The notes below the pieces were generated by a model. The model was not told the origin of the DNA and ran no database searches. It saw nothing but the letters and a program-made list of their open reading frames with translations. From the NCBI RefSeq assembly GCF_004803505.1, contig NZ_SSWH01000002.1, positions 93,299 through 157,298 on the forward strand: a stretch of 64,000 bases of DNA, read 5' to 3'. This document shows, piece by piece, positions 21,224 to 29,858 of the stretch. Position 1 is the first letter of the stretch. Each line of letters begins with the position of its first letter. Made by a program: the position numbers and the translations under genes. Source of the stretch: Arthrobacter echini. Lineage in GTDB: Bacteria; Actinomycetota; Actinomycetes; Actinomycetales; Micrococcaceae.

Positions 21224-22105
21224 CTACTCCTGGGGGCGCAGGTGCACGATATCGCCCGCGGAGATGGTGTGGCGCTCGCCGTCGTCGTCGCGCACCACGA
21301 GGGCCCCGGTGGCATCGAGTTTCAGCGCCCGCCCGTTCAGCGCGCCGCCCCCGGGCACCTCTGCCCGGATGTCCTGGCCGAGGGTCCCCATGCGCGCCCG
21401 CACCCGTGCCGCAAGCGCCGGCCCGTCGTCCCAGGCGGCCTCGGCATCGCCGTCCACGTCGCAGAACGCGCGGTAGTGATCGGCGAAGGTGCGCAGGAAG
21501 GACTTGAGCAGGATGTTGCGGTCGGTGGTGGCCGCATACTCCAGCAGGAGGCTCGTGGCCGTGGGGACCGGAAGCTCGTCGTCGGTGAGACTGACGTTCA
21601 GCCCGATGCCCACGACGACGGCGGGAGGCTCGGCTCCGGCGCCCGGCACGAAGGTCGCCAGCACGCCGGCGAGCTTCCGTCCGTCGACGGTGACGTCGTT
21701 GGGCCACTTGAGCTGAGGGGCGATCCTCGTACGGTCCTCGACGCTCTCGGCCAGAGCCAGCGCGGCGAGCAGGGAGAACCAGGAGTAGGCGGTTGTGGGA
21801 ACGGGCCGTCCCTGCCGGTTGAAGGGTCGCAGGAGCACGCTGAGCAGGAGCGATGAACGCTCCGGCGCCACCCAGGTCCGGTCGAGGCGCCCACGCCCGG
21901 CGGTCTGCAGCTCGGCCGCGAGGACACTCAGGTCGGGCCAGCCCGCGGGCTCCCGCTCGGCGTGCCGGACGAGGTCCGTGGTGGTCGAACCGGTGTTCGC
22001 CACGATCTCGAGCCGTGAGACCGGACCCGCCGGCAGGCAGAGGGCCGCCCTCAGTACGCTCGTGTTCAGGCCCGGGCGCTCGAGATTGGAGTAGCGGGAG
22101 GACAT
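21224..22105 (-). CDS. birA: Biotin--[acetyl-CoA-carboxylase] ligase
   Basis: A 293-residue ligase that attaches biotin to the acyl-CoA carboxylase carrier domain via biotinyl-AMP. Motifs: GSTTTDLV, the adenylate-binding loop GRGRLDRTWVAP, WPNDV with its preceding lysine (QLKWPNDVTV), and VVVGIGLNVSLTD. A small SH3-like C-terminal domain follows. There is no N-terminal winged helix, so it cannot be a biotin repressor. The ATG at 22105 lies 7 nt after a TAGGAT hexamer and lacks a Shine-Dalgarno, suggesting a leaderless mRNA; the frame's extension to 22156 is not needed. The substrate is presumably the alpha subunit encoded at 30600. Confidence 0.93.
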   Translation of the reverse strand: MSSRYSNLERPGLNTSVLRAALCLPAGPVSRLEIVANTGSTTTDLVRHAEREPAGWPDLSVLAAELQTAGRGRLDRTWVAPERSSLLLSVLLRPFNRQGRPVPTTAYSWFSLLAALALAESVEDRTRIAPQLKWPNDVTVDGRKLAGVLATFVPGAGAEPPAVVVGIGLNVSLTDDELPVPTATSLLLEYAATTDRNILLKSFLRTFADHYRAFCDVDGDAEAAWDDGPALAARVRARMGTLGQDIRAEVPGGGALNGRALKLDATGALVVRDDDGERHTISAGDIVHLRPQE

Positions 22106-22112
22106 GCCACCG

Positions 22113-22118
22113 ATCCTA
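22113..22118 (-). promoter_or_regulatory. Putative -10 hexamer, leaderless birA
   Basis: TAGGAT on the minus strand with 7 nt to the birA ATG at 22105. No Shine-Dalgarno in the intervening bases. Confidence 0.45.
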
Positions 22119-22131
22119 TCCGGCCCGCTCC

Positions 22132-22183
22132 CGGTGGCCGTTCCGATGGAGAGCAACGGTGGCCGTTCCGTTAGCAGGAACGG
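22132..22183. repeat. Direct repeats and hairpin between SDR gene and birA
   Basis: CGGTGGCCGTTCCG occurs twice (22132-22145 and 22157-22170), 25 bp apart. The second overlaps a perfect 7-bp hairpin, CCGTTCC-gttagca-GGAACGG (22163-22183). The hairpin lies just downstream of the SDR stop and may terminate its transcript before the birA promoter. No U tract. Confidence 0.6.
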
Positions 22184-22195
22184 TGGGAGGACCGG

Positions 22196-23062
22196 TCAGA
22201 GGAAGATGTCCGGGACGAGCCGGTCCTCGGGGGCTCCGAGGCTGTAGCCGGTGAGATCGGTGATTCCCTCCTCACGAAGCACCTGCTCATCGGTGAAGAA
22301 GGTGCCGCTGCAGCTGCGCGCGGGCCGCACGAGGATCGCGTGAGCGGCATCGGCGACGATGCGCGGACTCCTGGCCGCCTGCACGAGGCTGCTGCCTCCG
22401 GGCATGGCCCTGATCGCGGCCGTGTCGATGAGTGTCGCCGGCCAGAGCGAGTTCACGGCGATCCCCTCGTCCTTCAGCTCCTCGGCCAGACCGAGGGTGG
22501 TCAGGGACATGCCGTACTTGGCCATGGTGTAGGCCAGATGCAGCCCGGCCCATTTCGGCTCGAGATTCAGCGGCGGTGAGAGCGTCAGGATGTGCGGATT
22601 CTGCGACTGTCCGAGGGCCGCCAGCGAGAACTTGCTGAGCATGAACGTGCCACGGACATTGATGTCCGCCATGAGGTCGTACCTCTTCATGTCGACGTCC
22701 GGGGTCTTCGAGAGGTCGATCGCGGAGGCATTGTTCACCACGATGTCGATACCGCCGAAAGTACTGATGGTGGCGTCGACGGCGGCCCTGACGTCGTCGT
22801 CCTTCCGCACGTCCCCCACGACGGCCAGCGCCCGCCCGCCCGCGGCCTCGATCTCGGCGGCCGCCGTGTGCACCGTGCCCTCGAGCTTGGGGTGGGGTTC
22901 CCCGGTCTTGGCCATGATGGCCACGTTCGCACCGTCGCGGGCTGCTCGCAGGGCGATCGCGAGGCCGATGCCGCGGCTTCCACCGGACATGAGCACGGTG
23001 CGTCCGGCCAGGGACCGCGCCGTGTCGGAGGTGGATTCGTGGTCCTCGCTGCGTGCGCTCAT
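22196..23062 (-). CDS. Short-chain dehydrogenase/reductase (HSDL2-like)
   Basis: A 288-residue NAD(P)-dependent SDR. The N-terminal cofactor motif is TVLMSGGSRGIGLAIA. NNAS (VVNNASAID) is the conserved structural motif, and the catalytic Tyr and Lys are in YTMAK (HLAYTMAKYGMS). The extended sequence, with a conserved YDLMADINVRGTFMLSK and KWAGLHLAYTMAKYG, is the HSDL2-like branch often annotated as NAD(P)-dependent oxidoreductase. The substrate is unknown; a link to fatty acid metabolism is suggested only by HSDL2 and the adjacent carboxylase genes. The ATG at 23062 lies 6 nt after TAGGGT, which also overlaps a weak GGAG. Confidence 0.85.
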   Translation of the reverse strand: MSARSEDHESTSDTARSLAGRTVLMSGGSRGIGLAIALRAARDGANVAIMAKTGEPHPKLEGTVHTAAAEIEAAGGRALAVVGDVRKDDDVRAAVDATISTFGGIDIVVNNASAIDLSKTPDVDMKRYDLMADINVRGTFMLSKFSLAALGQSQNPHILTLSPPLNLEPKWAGLHLAYTMAKYGMSLTTLGLAEELKDEGIAVNSLWPATLIDTAAIRAMPGGSSLVQAARSPRIVADAAHAILVRPARSCSGTFFTDEQVLREEGITDLTGYSLGAPEDRLVPDIFL

Positions 23063-23068
23063 GGCTCC

Positions 23069-23074
23069 ACCCTA
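23069..23074 (-). promoter_or_regulatory. Putative -10 hexamer for the SDR gene
   Basis: TAGGGT on the minus strand, 6 nt before the ATG at 23062. The intervening GGAG could alternatively be a Shine-Dalgarno. Confidence 0.35.
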
Positions 23075-23148
23075 TGCAACCCAGTGCAGTCCGGTCACCG
23101 CAGGGCGCCCCGGCGACGCCGTACCCGCGGCGACGTCGACGCGCGCGC

Positions 23149-23212
23149 TAAGTGATGATCCACGAAACTGTAGGTCTTCTACAACGGTGGCACCTGCCAT
23201 GATCACTAGACT
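23149..23212 (+). promoter_or_regulatory. Promoter/operator region of accD with nested inverted repeats
   Basis: A 15-bp palindrome, TGTAG-gtctt-CTACA (23169-23183), is flanked by an outer imperfect pair, CTAAGTGATGATC (23148-23160) and GATCACTAG (23201-23209). A TAGACT hexamer (23207-23212) could be the -10 for the plus-strand carboxylase genes, about 100 nt upstream of the ATG. The layout resembles a GntR- or TetR-type operator. The regulator is unknown. Confidence 0.4.
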
Positions 23213-23313
23213 GGGTCGGACGCACCGCAGCTGGCGGGGATCCACTGTCGGAATCCTCCAGTTTCGGCCGGCGCCGCTTCACCCGCCGACTTCACCCGCC
23301 GACCGGAGTACCC

Positions 23314-24909
23314 ATGCACCAGGACCTGCAGCCCGATCTGACCACGACGGCCGGGAAGCTCGCCGACTTCAGGAGGCGCGAGGCACTCTCGCAGGAGCCC
23401 TCCGGGCAGGCTGCCATCGAGAAGCAGCATGCACGGGGCAAGAACACGGCCCGCGAGCGCATCGACCTGCTGGTGGACGAGGGCTCCTTCGTCGAGTTCG
23501 ACGCCCTCGCCGTGCACCGCTCCACCGCGTTCGGCATGGAGAGGAAGAAGCCCCTCGGCGACGGCGTGGTCTCCGGGTACGCCACCGTGGACGGCAGGCT
23601 GGTGGCGCTCTACAGCCAGGATTTCACGGTGTACGGCGGGTCACTGAGTCAGGTCAACGGCGAGAAGATCGTGAAGGTGCAGGAGTTCGCACTGCGCAAC
23701 GGCTGCCCCGTGATCGGCATCAACGACGGCGGCGGGGCCCGCATCCAGGAGGGCGTGGCCTCGCTGGCCATGTTCGCCGACATCTTCCGCAACAACGTGC
23801 ACGCCTCCGGAGTGGTCCCGCAGATCTCGCTCATCATGGGCCCGTGCGCCGGTGGTGCGGCATACTCGCCCGCCCTGACCGATTTCGTGGTGATGGTGGA
23901 CAAGACCTCCCACATGTTCATCACCGGACCCGATGTCATCAGGACGGTGACGGGTGAGGACGTGGACATGGAAACGCTCGGCGGAGCACGCCAGCACAAC
24001 ACCACCACGGGCACCTCGGCGTACCTCGCCACCGACGAGGCGGACGCCGTCGGGTTCGTGCGTGAACTCCTCGACTTCCTCCCCTCGAACAATCTCGCCG
24101 AGGCTCCGCTGACCGACTGGCTGGAGGACCCGGACCCGACGGAGGAGGATCTGGCTCTCGACGGCCTCATCCCCGACGCCGCGAGTCAGCCGTACGACAT
24201 GCACGCGGTCATCGCGGCGATCGTCGACGACGGTCACTTCCTCGAACTGCAGGCCCTCTACGCACCGAACATCGTCATCGGCTACGCACGGGTGGAGGGC
24301 CACACGATCGGTATCGTGGCCAACCAGCCGCTCCAGTTCGCGGGCACCCTGGACATCAACGCCTCGGAGAAGGCCGCGCGCTTCGTCCGCCACTGCGACG
24401 CCTTCAACATCCCCCTGCTCACCCTCGTGGACGTTCCGGGGTTCCTTCCCGGCAAGGACCAGGAGTTCCAGGGCATCATCCGGCGCGGGGCGAAACTGCT
24501 GTACGCCTACGCCGAGGCCACAGTGCCGAAGCTGACCGTCATCACGCGCAAGGCCTACGGCGGTGCGTACATCGTCATGGGGTCCAAGAAGCTCGGTGCC
24601 GACCTGAATCTGGCCTGGCCCACGGCGCAGATCGGCGTCATGGGTGCCCAGGGTGCAGTCAACATCCTGTACCGCGGGCAGCTCAAGGAGGTCGCAGACG
24701 CCGGCGGCGACGTCGAGGCGGCCCGCGCCGACGCCGTCCGGCAGTACGAGGAGGAACTCCTGAATCCCTACCAGGCCGCCGAGCTGGGCTACGTCGACGC
24801 CGTCATCGCTCCGTCCGAGACGCGACTGCAGATCGTCCGCGGGCTCCGGGCCCTGCGCGACAAGCGTGCGTTGAACCCCGCCAAGAAGCACGGGAACATC
24901 CCGCTGTGA
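23314..24909 (+). CDS. accD: Acyl-CoA carboxylase beta (carboxyltransferase) subunit
   Basis: A 531-residue carboxyltransferase of the PccB/AccD5 family that transfers CO2 from carboxybiotin to acetyl- or propionyl-CoA, giving malonyl- or methylmalonyl-CoA. The N-terminal crotonase half has the first oxyanion glycine pair in [17 protein letters not shown]; the C-terminal half has the second in [19 protein letters not shown]. Residue 420, which controls acyl selectivity in Streptomyces PccB/AccB, is Ile here, as in enzymes that also take acetyl-CoA. Its stop overlaps the accE GTG. Together with accE, birA, maf and the alpha subunit this is the mycobacterial accD5 block order. The ATG at 23314 has no strong Shine-Dalgarno. 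Confidence 0.95.
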   Translation: MHQDLQPDLTTTAGKLADFRRREALSQEPSGQAAIEKQHARGKNTARERIDLLVDEGSFVEFDALAVHRSTAFGMERKKPLGDGVVSGYATVDGRLVALYSQDFTVYGGSLSQVNGEKIVKVQEFALRNGCPVIGINDGGGARIQEGVASLAMFADIFRNNVHASGVVPQISLIMGPCAGGAAYSPALTDFVVMVDKTSHMFITGPDVIRTVTGEDVDMETLGGARQHNTTTGTSAYLATDEADAVGFVRELLDFLPSNNLAEAPLTDWLEDPDPTEEDLALDGLIPDAASQPYDMHAVIAAIVDDGHFLELQALYAPNIVIGYARVEGHTIGIVANQPLQFAGTLDINASEKAARFVRHCDAFNIPLLTLVDVPGFLPGKDQEFQGIIRRGAKLLYAYAEATVPKLTVITRKAYGGAYIVMGSKKLGADLNLAWPTAQIGVMGAQGAVNILYRGQLKEVADAGGDVEAARADAVRQYEEELLNPYQAAELGYVDAVIAPSETRLQIVRGLRALRDKRALNPAKKHGNIPL

Positions 24910-25169
24910 GCGAGCAGGAGGGCGCACAGGAGCGTGAGCCCGACGCCGGGTCCGCGAACGCCGCAGCCCAGGTGCCGCCCGCGTTCTCGGTCGTCTCCGG
25001 CTCCCCGACCGCCGAGGAGCTCGCTGCCCTCACCGCCGTCGTCGTCGCCCTGCAGGGTGCGCAGCAGACTCCGGCGAGCGACGGACCGGGGCGATCCTGG
25101 GTTCGCCGGGCCCTGCTCTCCCTCGGGCCGAGGCCCGGCCCGGCGTCATGGAGACGCAGCGGCCGCTGA
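24906..25169 (+). CDS. accE: Acyl-CoA carboxylase epsilon subunit
   Basis: An 87-residue actinobacterial-type small subunit that holds the alpha and beta subunits together. The motif is [23 protein letters not shown], then a variable linker and a C-terminal [10 protein letters not shown], all typical of AccE/PccE. The GTG at 24906 overlaps the accD stop (GTGA), so translation is coupled. The last 24 bp run over the 3' end of the oppositely oriented thioesterase gene. Confidence 0.9.
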   Translation: MSEQEGAQEREPDAGSANAAAQVPPAFSVVSGSPTAEELAALTAVVVALQGAQQTPASDGPGRSWVRRALLSLGPRPGPASWRRSGR

Positions 25170-25619
25170 AGCATCGACCACTGAAGGGCGCCGAATGGTG
25201 CGGCTGCGCCCGCGGAACTCCGCGACGAGGGTTGCACCCTGCCTGACATGGATGTCGTAGATCCCGCTCCTGCCGGTACGCGAGACGAGAGCACCCTCGG
25301 CCGTGAGCGTCTGGCCCTGATAGGCAGGCGCGAGGAAATTGATGTCCGCGCCGGAGGCCACGGTGATGGTCGCCGGATCGCCCGCAGGGTCGTTGCACGT
25401 CAGTGCGAAGCACGTATCGGCGAACGCGAAGATGATGCCGCCGTGGGCCATGCCGAAGCCGTTGACCATCTCGTGCCTGATCTCCAGGGAGATCAGCGCC
25501 GCTCCCGGCGCCACACGGTCGACGACGATGCCCAGCCAGGCCGACATGTGATCCCCGGCCAGGATCGCGTGGGTCTGCGACATCGGATCGGGCTGTGGCG
25601 TCGGACTGGGCTGTTGCAT
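25146..25619 (-). CDS. Hotdog-fold thioesterase (PaaI family)
   Basis: A 157-residue acyl-CoA thioesterase of the hotdog superfamily. It has the PaaI pattern EMVNGFGMAHGGIIFAFADTCFA, with the catalytic Asp in FADTCFA, followed by DINFLAPAYQGQTLTAEG. Expected to hydrolyse aryl- or medium-chain acyl-CoA thioesters, releasing CoA. The start ATG at 25619 has GAGGAG at the right distance; the longer frame to 25910 is antisense to the next gene and is rejected. Divergent from the DUF885 gene, with an 89-bp shared upstream region. The substrate is inferred from family and carboxylase context only. Confidence 0.88.
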   Translation of the reverse strand: MQQPSPTPQPDPMSQTHAILAGDHMSAWLGIVVDRVAPGAALISLEIRHEMVNGFGMAHGGIIFAFADTCFALTCNDPAGDPATITVASGADINFLAPAYQGQTLTAEGALVSRTGRSGIYDIHVRQGATLVAEFRGRSRTIRRPSVVDASAAAASP

Positions 25620-25696
25620 GGGATGCTCCTCACCGGCAGGGAACGGCTGCGACACGCACCGTGCTCCCGACGGTAGCCTCCGGCAACCGTCGGCGC

Positions 25697-25702
25697 TAGG
25701 CT
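25697..25702 (+). promoter_or_regulatory. Putative -10 hexamer, leaderless DUF885 gene
   Basis: TAGGCT followed by 6 nt and the GTG at 25709; no Shine-Dalgarno in between. Confidence 0.45.
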
Positions 25703-25708
25703 CGGAGC

Positions 25709-27436
25709 GTGACCCACACCACTGACGACTCCGCCCTGCCCGCTGATCCGATCCGGTCGTCCACGGCCATCGACGCCGTCGCCACCTCGTACTACGAGAC
25801 GCTGCTGCGCCTGATGCCGGACTTCGCCACCGAGCTGGGCCTGCCGGGCCACGAGACGGAGTACCGCGACTTCTCCCCCGCGGGGCTCGATGCCCTCGCG
25901 GACGCAGCACGCGAGACCCTCCGCCGCCTCGGGGGCCTGACTCCGGCCGACGACGTCGATGTCGTCACCCTGGATGCGATGCGGGAACGGCTCGGACTCG
26001 ACCTCGAGATCCACGAGGCGGGGCTCGATGCGTCGCAACTGAACAACATCGCCTGCCCCGCCCAGAGCATCCGTGCCATCTTCGATCTGATGCCGACGGA
26101 CACGGTCGAGGACTGGGGCCACATCGCCGGCCGGCTGGCGAACGTACCCGACGCCATCGACCGCTATATCTCCTCGCTGCGGGCCGGCCGGGAGCGCGGT
26201 CTCGTCGCGGCACGCCGCCAGGTGGGCATCGTGATCGGGCAGGCCACGAAGTACGCCGAGGACGGCGGCTTCTTCGACGCGCTCGGGAGCACGACGAGTA
26301 CGGCGAGCGCGGACGGCACCGGCGACGAACAGCTGCCGGAGTCGCTCACCCGCCGGCTCCGTTCCGGTGCCGACGCCGCCTGCACCGCCTACCGGTCCCT
26401 CGCAGCCTTCCTCGGTGAGGAGCTCCTGCCCGCCGCACCCGAGCAGGACGCCGTCGGACGGGAACACTACGCACTGATGTCCCGCCTCTTCCTCGGTTCC
26501 GCCGTCGACCTCGAGGAGACGTACCGGTGGGGTGTCGGGGAACTGGACAGGGTGATCGCCGAGCAGGAGGCCGTGGCGGAGGAGATCCGTGCAGGGGCAA
26601 CCGTCGAGGAGGCCATCGCTCTCCTCGACGCGGATCCCGACCGCCAGTTGCACGGTACCGAAGCCCTGCAGAGGTGGATGCAGAAGCTCTCGGACACGGC
26701 GGTCGCCGCGCTGGCGGGCACGCATTTCGACATCCCCGAGGTGATGCGCCGCATCGAGTGCCGGATCGCTCCGACCACCGAGGGCGGCATCTACTACACC
26801 GGTCCCAGCGAGGACTTCTCCCGTCCCGGCCGCATGTGGTGGTCCGTGCCCGAGGGCGAGGACTCCTTCACCACCTGGCGGGAGACGACCACGGTGTACC
26901 ACGAGGGGGTCCCCGGTCACCATCTGCAGATCGCCACCGCGACACTCCAGCGGGCCCTGCTCAATCCCTGGCGTCGCAACGCCGTCTGGGTCTCGGGACA
27001 GGGCGAGGGCTGGGCGCTGTACGCGGAGCGCCTCATGCAGGAACTCGGTTTCCTCGCCGACCCGGGCGACCGCCTCGGCATGCTCGACGCCCAGCGCATG
27101 CGTGCTGCCCGCGTGGTCTTCGACATCGGGGTCCACCTGGAACTGGAGGTTCCCGAGCGCTGGGGGACCGGGACGTGGACGCCGGAGAAGGGGTACGACT
27201 TCCTCGGGAAGAACATGTCCATCAGCGAGGGCCAGCTCGACTTCGAATTCGCGCGCTACCTCGGCTGGCCCGGCCAGGCTCCCTCCTACAAGATCGGTCA
27301 GCGTCTCTGGGAACAGATCCGCGACGAGGTCCGGACGAACGAGGGCGGGGCGTTCGACCTGCAGGCCTTCCACACCCGGGCACTGAACCTCGGCTCGGTG
27401 GGCCTGGACACCCTGCGGCGGGCCCTGGTGTCGTGA
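25709..27436 (+). CDS. DUF885 family protein, putative zinc metallopeptidase
   Basis: A 575-residue soluble protein with no signal peptide and no membrane helices. It has the DUF885 hallmark HEGVPGHHLQ at about residues 398-407, a thermolysin-like HExxxHH zinc motif, and downstream RRNAVWVSGQGEGWALYAERLMQE, another family signature with glutamates that could complete the site. The N-terminal half is helical. Most family members are of uncharacterised substrate; a peptidase role is the usual inference. The GTG at 25709 sits 6 nt after TAGGCT, so a leaderless start is likely. A stem-loop terminator follows at 27470-27501. Confidence 0.85.
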   Translation: MTHTTDDSALPADPIRSSTAIDAVATSYYETLLRLMPDFATELGLPGHETEYRDFSPAGLDALADAARETLRRLGGLTPADDVDVVTLDAMRERLGLDLEIHEAGLDASQLNNIACPAQSIRAIFDLMPTDTVEDWGHIAGRLANVPDAIDRYISSLRAGRERGLVAARRQVGIVIGQATKYAEDGGFFDALGSTTSTASADGTGDEQLPESLTRRLRSGADAACTAYRSLAAFLGEELLPAAPEQDAVGREHYALMSRLFLGSAVDLEETYRWGVGELDRVIAEQEAVAEEIRAGATVEEAIALLDADPDRQLHGTEALQRWMQKLSDTAVAALAGTHFDIPEVMRRIECRIAPTTEGGIYYTGPSEDFSRPGRMWWSVPEGEDSFTTWRETTTVYHEGVPGHHLQIATATLQRALLNPWRRNAVWVSGQGEGWALYAERLMQELGFLADPGDRLGMLDAQRMRAARVVFDIGVHLELEVPERWGTGTWTPEKGYDFLGKNMSISEGQLDFEFARYLGWPGQAPSYKIGQRLWEQIRDEVRTNEGGAFDLQAFHTRALNLGSVGLDTLRRALVS

Positions 27437-27469
27437 GGACGGAGGTCGCCCGAGGATAGATCTTCGTCA

Positions 27470-27501
27470 CACCCGGGCGGCGGTGATTCCCCGCCCGGGT
27501 G
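27470..27501 (+). terminator. Stem-loop terminator after the DUF885 gene
   Basis: A perfect 11-bp GC-rich stem, CACCCGGGCGG and CCGCCCGGGTG, with a 10-nt loop, 33 bp after the stop. No U tract, as is common in actinobacteria. Confidence 0.65.
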
Positions 27502-27608
27502 CCTGCTCCCCGGACCGGCGCGGATGCCGCGCCGAGGGGACGACGACGCAGGGCTGTCCTCGCGTAACATTGCGCAACAAGAGATTCCATCGGGTATCGG
27601 ACGACACC

Positions 27609-27614
27609 TAGAGT
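27609..27614 (+). promoter_or_regulatory. Putative -10 hexamer, leaderless symporter gene
   Basis: TAGAGT with 7 nt to the GTG at 27622; no Shine-Dalgarno. Confidence 0.45.
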
Positions 27615-27621
27615 TCTGGGC

Positions 27622-29025
27622 GTGTCCACCGAAACCAGCTCCCCCACCCGACGCAGGCTGCCCCGCTGGGTCACCTCCTTCGGCCCGCAGATCATCGCGG
27701 CCCTGCTCGTGGGTCTTGCCCTCGGCCTGCTGGCCAAGTACACGGGCCACACGGAGGAGACCCCGAACGCCCTCGGTACCACCCTCGCGACACTGGGTTC
27801 GAGCTATGTGGCACTGCTCCGCGCCGCCGTCGTCCCCCTGATCTTCACGGCCGTGGTCAGCTCCATCGCCAATCTGCGCGCCGTCACCAACGCCGCACGG
27901 CTCGCCGGGCAGACCCTGCTGTGGTTCGCGATCACCGCGCTGATCGCCGTGGTCATCGGTATCGTCCTCGGTGTCGTCTTCCAGCCCGGGGCGGGCACCG
28001 GCGCAGGTCAGCCCGAGGAGTACACGGGCAGGACCGGCAGCTGGTGGGCCTTCCTGACCGGGCTGATCCCCACGAACTTCCTCGGTCTGCAGGCCTCGTC
28101 CGCCCTGGACGACGCCGGTGCGGTCGAGACGAGTCTGAACTTCAACGTGCTGCAGGTCCTCGTGGTCGCCGCGGCCGTCGGTATCGCGGCCCTGAAGGTC
28201 GGTGCACCTGCCGAGCACTTCCTGACCTTCAACGCCTCGGCACTCGCCGTCATCCAGAAGGTCCTCTGGTGGATCATCCGGATCGCCCCGCTCGGCACGG
28301 TCGGGCTGATCGGCAACGCCGTCGCCGTGTACGGCTGGGACACCATCGGCTCCCTCGGCAAGTTCACGCTGGCCATCTACGTCGGTCTCGCGCTCGTGTT
28401 GTTCGTGGTCTATCCCATTCTCATCAAGGCCCACGGCCTGTCGATCAGGCAGTACTTCTCCGGAGCCTGGCCGGCCATCCAGCTGGGTTTCGTGTCCCGC
28501 TCCTCGGTGGGCACCCTCCCGCTCACGCAGCGGATCACCGAGCGCAATCTCGGAGTACCCCGCGGATACGCCTCCTTCGCCGTACCCCTGGGCGCGACGA
28601 CGAAGATGGATGGCTGCGCCGCCATCTACCCGGCCGTCGCCGCGATCTTCGTGGCCCAGTTCTTCGGCATCGAGCTGGACCTCACGCAGTACCTGCTCAT
28701 CGTGCTGGTGTCGGTACTCGGATCGGCCGCCACTGCCGGTACCACCGGCGCAGTGGTCATGCTGACCCTGACCCTCTCCACCCTCGGACTCCCCCTCGCC
28801 GGCGTCGGGCTGCTGCTCGCCGTCGACCCGATCCTCGACATGGGCCGGACGGCCGTGAACGTCGCCGGCCAGGCCCTCGTCCCCACGCTCGTCGCCCGGC
28901 GGGAGAAGCTGCTGGACCTCGCCCTCTACAACGCGGAGCGCTCGGGTGATCCGTTCGTCGACGACAGCGAGGACGGCACCACGGTCCACGTGGAGACCGA
29001 GAGCACGGCGTCCACGACCCGCTGA
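27622..29025 (+). CDS. Dicarboxylate/amino acid:cation symporter (DAACS family)
   Basis: A 467-residue secondary transporter of the GltP/DctA fold. It has the membrane segments and hairpin signatures of the family: SRSSVGTLPLTQ (the serine-rich first hairpin) and the second-hairpin region YASFAVPLGATTKMDGCAAIYPAV, then GTTGAVVMLTLTLSTLGLPLAG and DPILDMGRTAVNVAGQAL with the substrate-binding Asp/Arg/Asn pattern. Eight transmembrane helices are predicted from hydropathy by eye. Likely imports a dicarboxylate or acidic/neutral amino acid with Na+ or H+. Gene-specific substrate is unresolved. The GTG at 27622 lies just downstream of TAGAGT; no Shine-Dalgarno. Confidence 0.9.
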   Translation: MSTETSSPTRRRLPRWVTSFGPQIIAALLVGLALGLLAKYTGHTEETPNALGTTLATLGSSYVALLRAAVVPLIFTAVVSSIANLRAVTNAARLAGQTLLWFAITALIAVVIGIVLGVVFQPGAGTGAGQPEEYTGRTGSWWAFLTGLIPTNFLGLQASSALDDAGAVETSLNFNVLQVLVVAAAVGIAALKVGAPAEHFLTFNASALAVIQKVLWWIIRIAPLGTVGLIGNAVAVYGWDTIGSLGKFTLAIYVGLALVLFVVYPILIKAHGLSIRQYFSGAWPAIQLGFVSRSSVGTLPLTQRITERNLGVPRGYASFAVPLGATTKMDGCAAIYPAVAAIFVAQFFGIELDLTQYLLIVLVSVLGSAATAGTTGAVVMLTLTLSTLGLPLAGVGLLLAVDPILDMGRTAVNVAGQALVPTLVARREKLLDLALYNAERSGDPFVDDSEDGTTVHVETESTASTTR

Positions 29026-29219
29026 GCGCGTCCGCAGGAAGGGTCGACCGGCCGTTCCTTCGCTGCACCGGTGTGGCCCGGTCCACGTGATCCGATCGGG
29101 CGGGCCGGGGGTCGTCCTGCCGTCTAACGATTCAGACTCGATCGATCACCCGCGGCACCATCACCACACGGCGGGCGCATCATAGTGTGCACCTATCCAG
29201 TTCGACAAGGTGGTGCGCC

Positions 29220-29792
29220 ATGAACACAACACGACACGAGACTCACCGGACGAGGAAACTCCCCGCCACCCTCGCCGCCCTCGCCCTCACTGCGGGCCTC
29301 GGCCTCGCAGGGGCGCCGCCGGCCACCGCCGCCTACTGCGGCATCACGTGGGGATCGACGGTCAAGGCCGCCCCCAGTCACTCCTCCTCCCCGATCACCG
29401 ACGTCCGCTCGGGCCGGCACGACTGCTTCGACCGGATGGTCATCGACACCCGCGGCCCCGTCTCCGGGTATCGCGTGGCCTACGTGGACCAGGTCACCCG
29501 TCCGGGCTCGGGATTCACCGTCCCCCTGCGCGGTGGCGCACAGCTCTCGGTGACCGTCGCGGCGCCCGTCTACGACGGCTCGGGCCGGACGACCTATTCA
29601 CCGTCCAACCAGAACGAGCTCGTCGACACCGCGGGGTACTCCACCTTCCGGCAGGTGGCCCTGGCCGGAAGCTTCGAGGGACGGACGACGATCGGTCTCG
29701 GCGTCCGCGGTCGGCTCCCCGTGCGCGTCTTCGTCCTGCCGGGTCCCGGGAACGGTTCGAGGGTGGTGGTCGACGTCGCACACCGCTGGTGA
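29220..29792 (+). CDS. Secreted AMIN-like domain protein
   Basis: A 190-residue exported protein. An N-terminal signal peptide (basic start RHETHRTRKLP, hydrophobic LAALALTAGLGLAG, cleavage after ATA) is followed by an AMIN-like beta domain: CFDRMVIDTRGPVSGYRVAYVD, then VPLRGGAQLSVTVAAPVYD and FVLPGPGNGSRVVVDVAH. Two cysteines (YCGI, DCFD) probably form a disulfide. The AMIN fold is associated with binding peptidoglycan or other envelope polymers; the function here is unknown. The ATG at 29220 has AAGGTGG upstream. A terminator follows at 29808. The upstream 195 bp (29026-29219) holds no gene. Confidence 0.8.
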   Translation: MNTTRHETHRTRKLPATLAALALTAGLGLAGAPPATAAYCGITWGSTVKAAPSHSSSPITDVRSGRHDCFDRMVIDTRGPVSGYRVAYVDQVTRPGSGFTVPLRGGAQLSVTVAAPVYDGSGRTTYSPSNQNELVDTAGYSTFRQVALAGSFEGRTTIGLGVRGRLPVRVFVLPGPGNGSRVVVDVAHRW

Positions 29793-29807
29793 GGCGCCGC
29801 TGACCGT

Positions 29808-29841
29808 ACCCCGGCCCCGTCGTCCGTGACGGGACCGGGGT
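29808..29841 (+). terminator. Stem-loop terminator after AMIN-like gene
   Basis: A 14-bp stem (ACCCCGGCCCCGTC with GACGGGACCGGGGT, one mismatch) and a 6-nt loop between the AMIN-like gene and maf. The maf -10 hexamer starts 6 bp beyond it. Confidence 0.65.
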
Positions 29842-29846
29842 ACACC

Positions 29847-29852
29847 TAGTCT
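29847..29852 (+). promoter_or_regulatory. Putative -10 hexamer, leaderless maf
   Basis: TAGTCT followed by 6 nt and the maf ATG at 29859. It is independent of the upstream gene because a terminator intervenes. Confidence 0.45.
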
Positions 29853-29858
29853 TGAACG

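Noticed and set aside
27298..28989. 563-codon minus-strand frame
   Set aside because: Antisense to the symporter gene, low complexity, no start signals.
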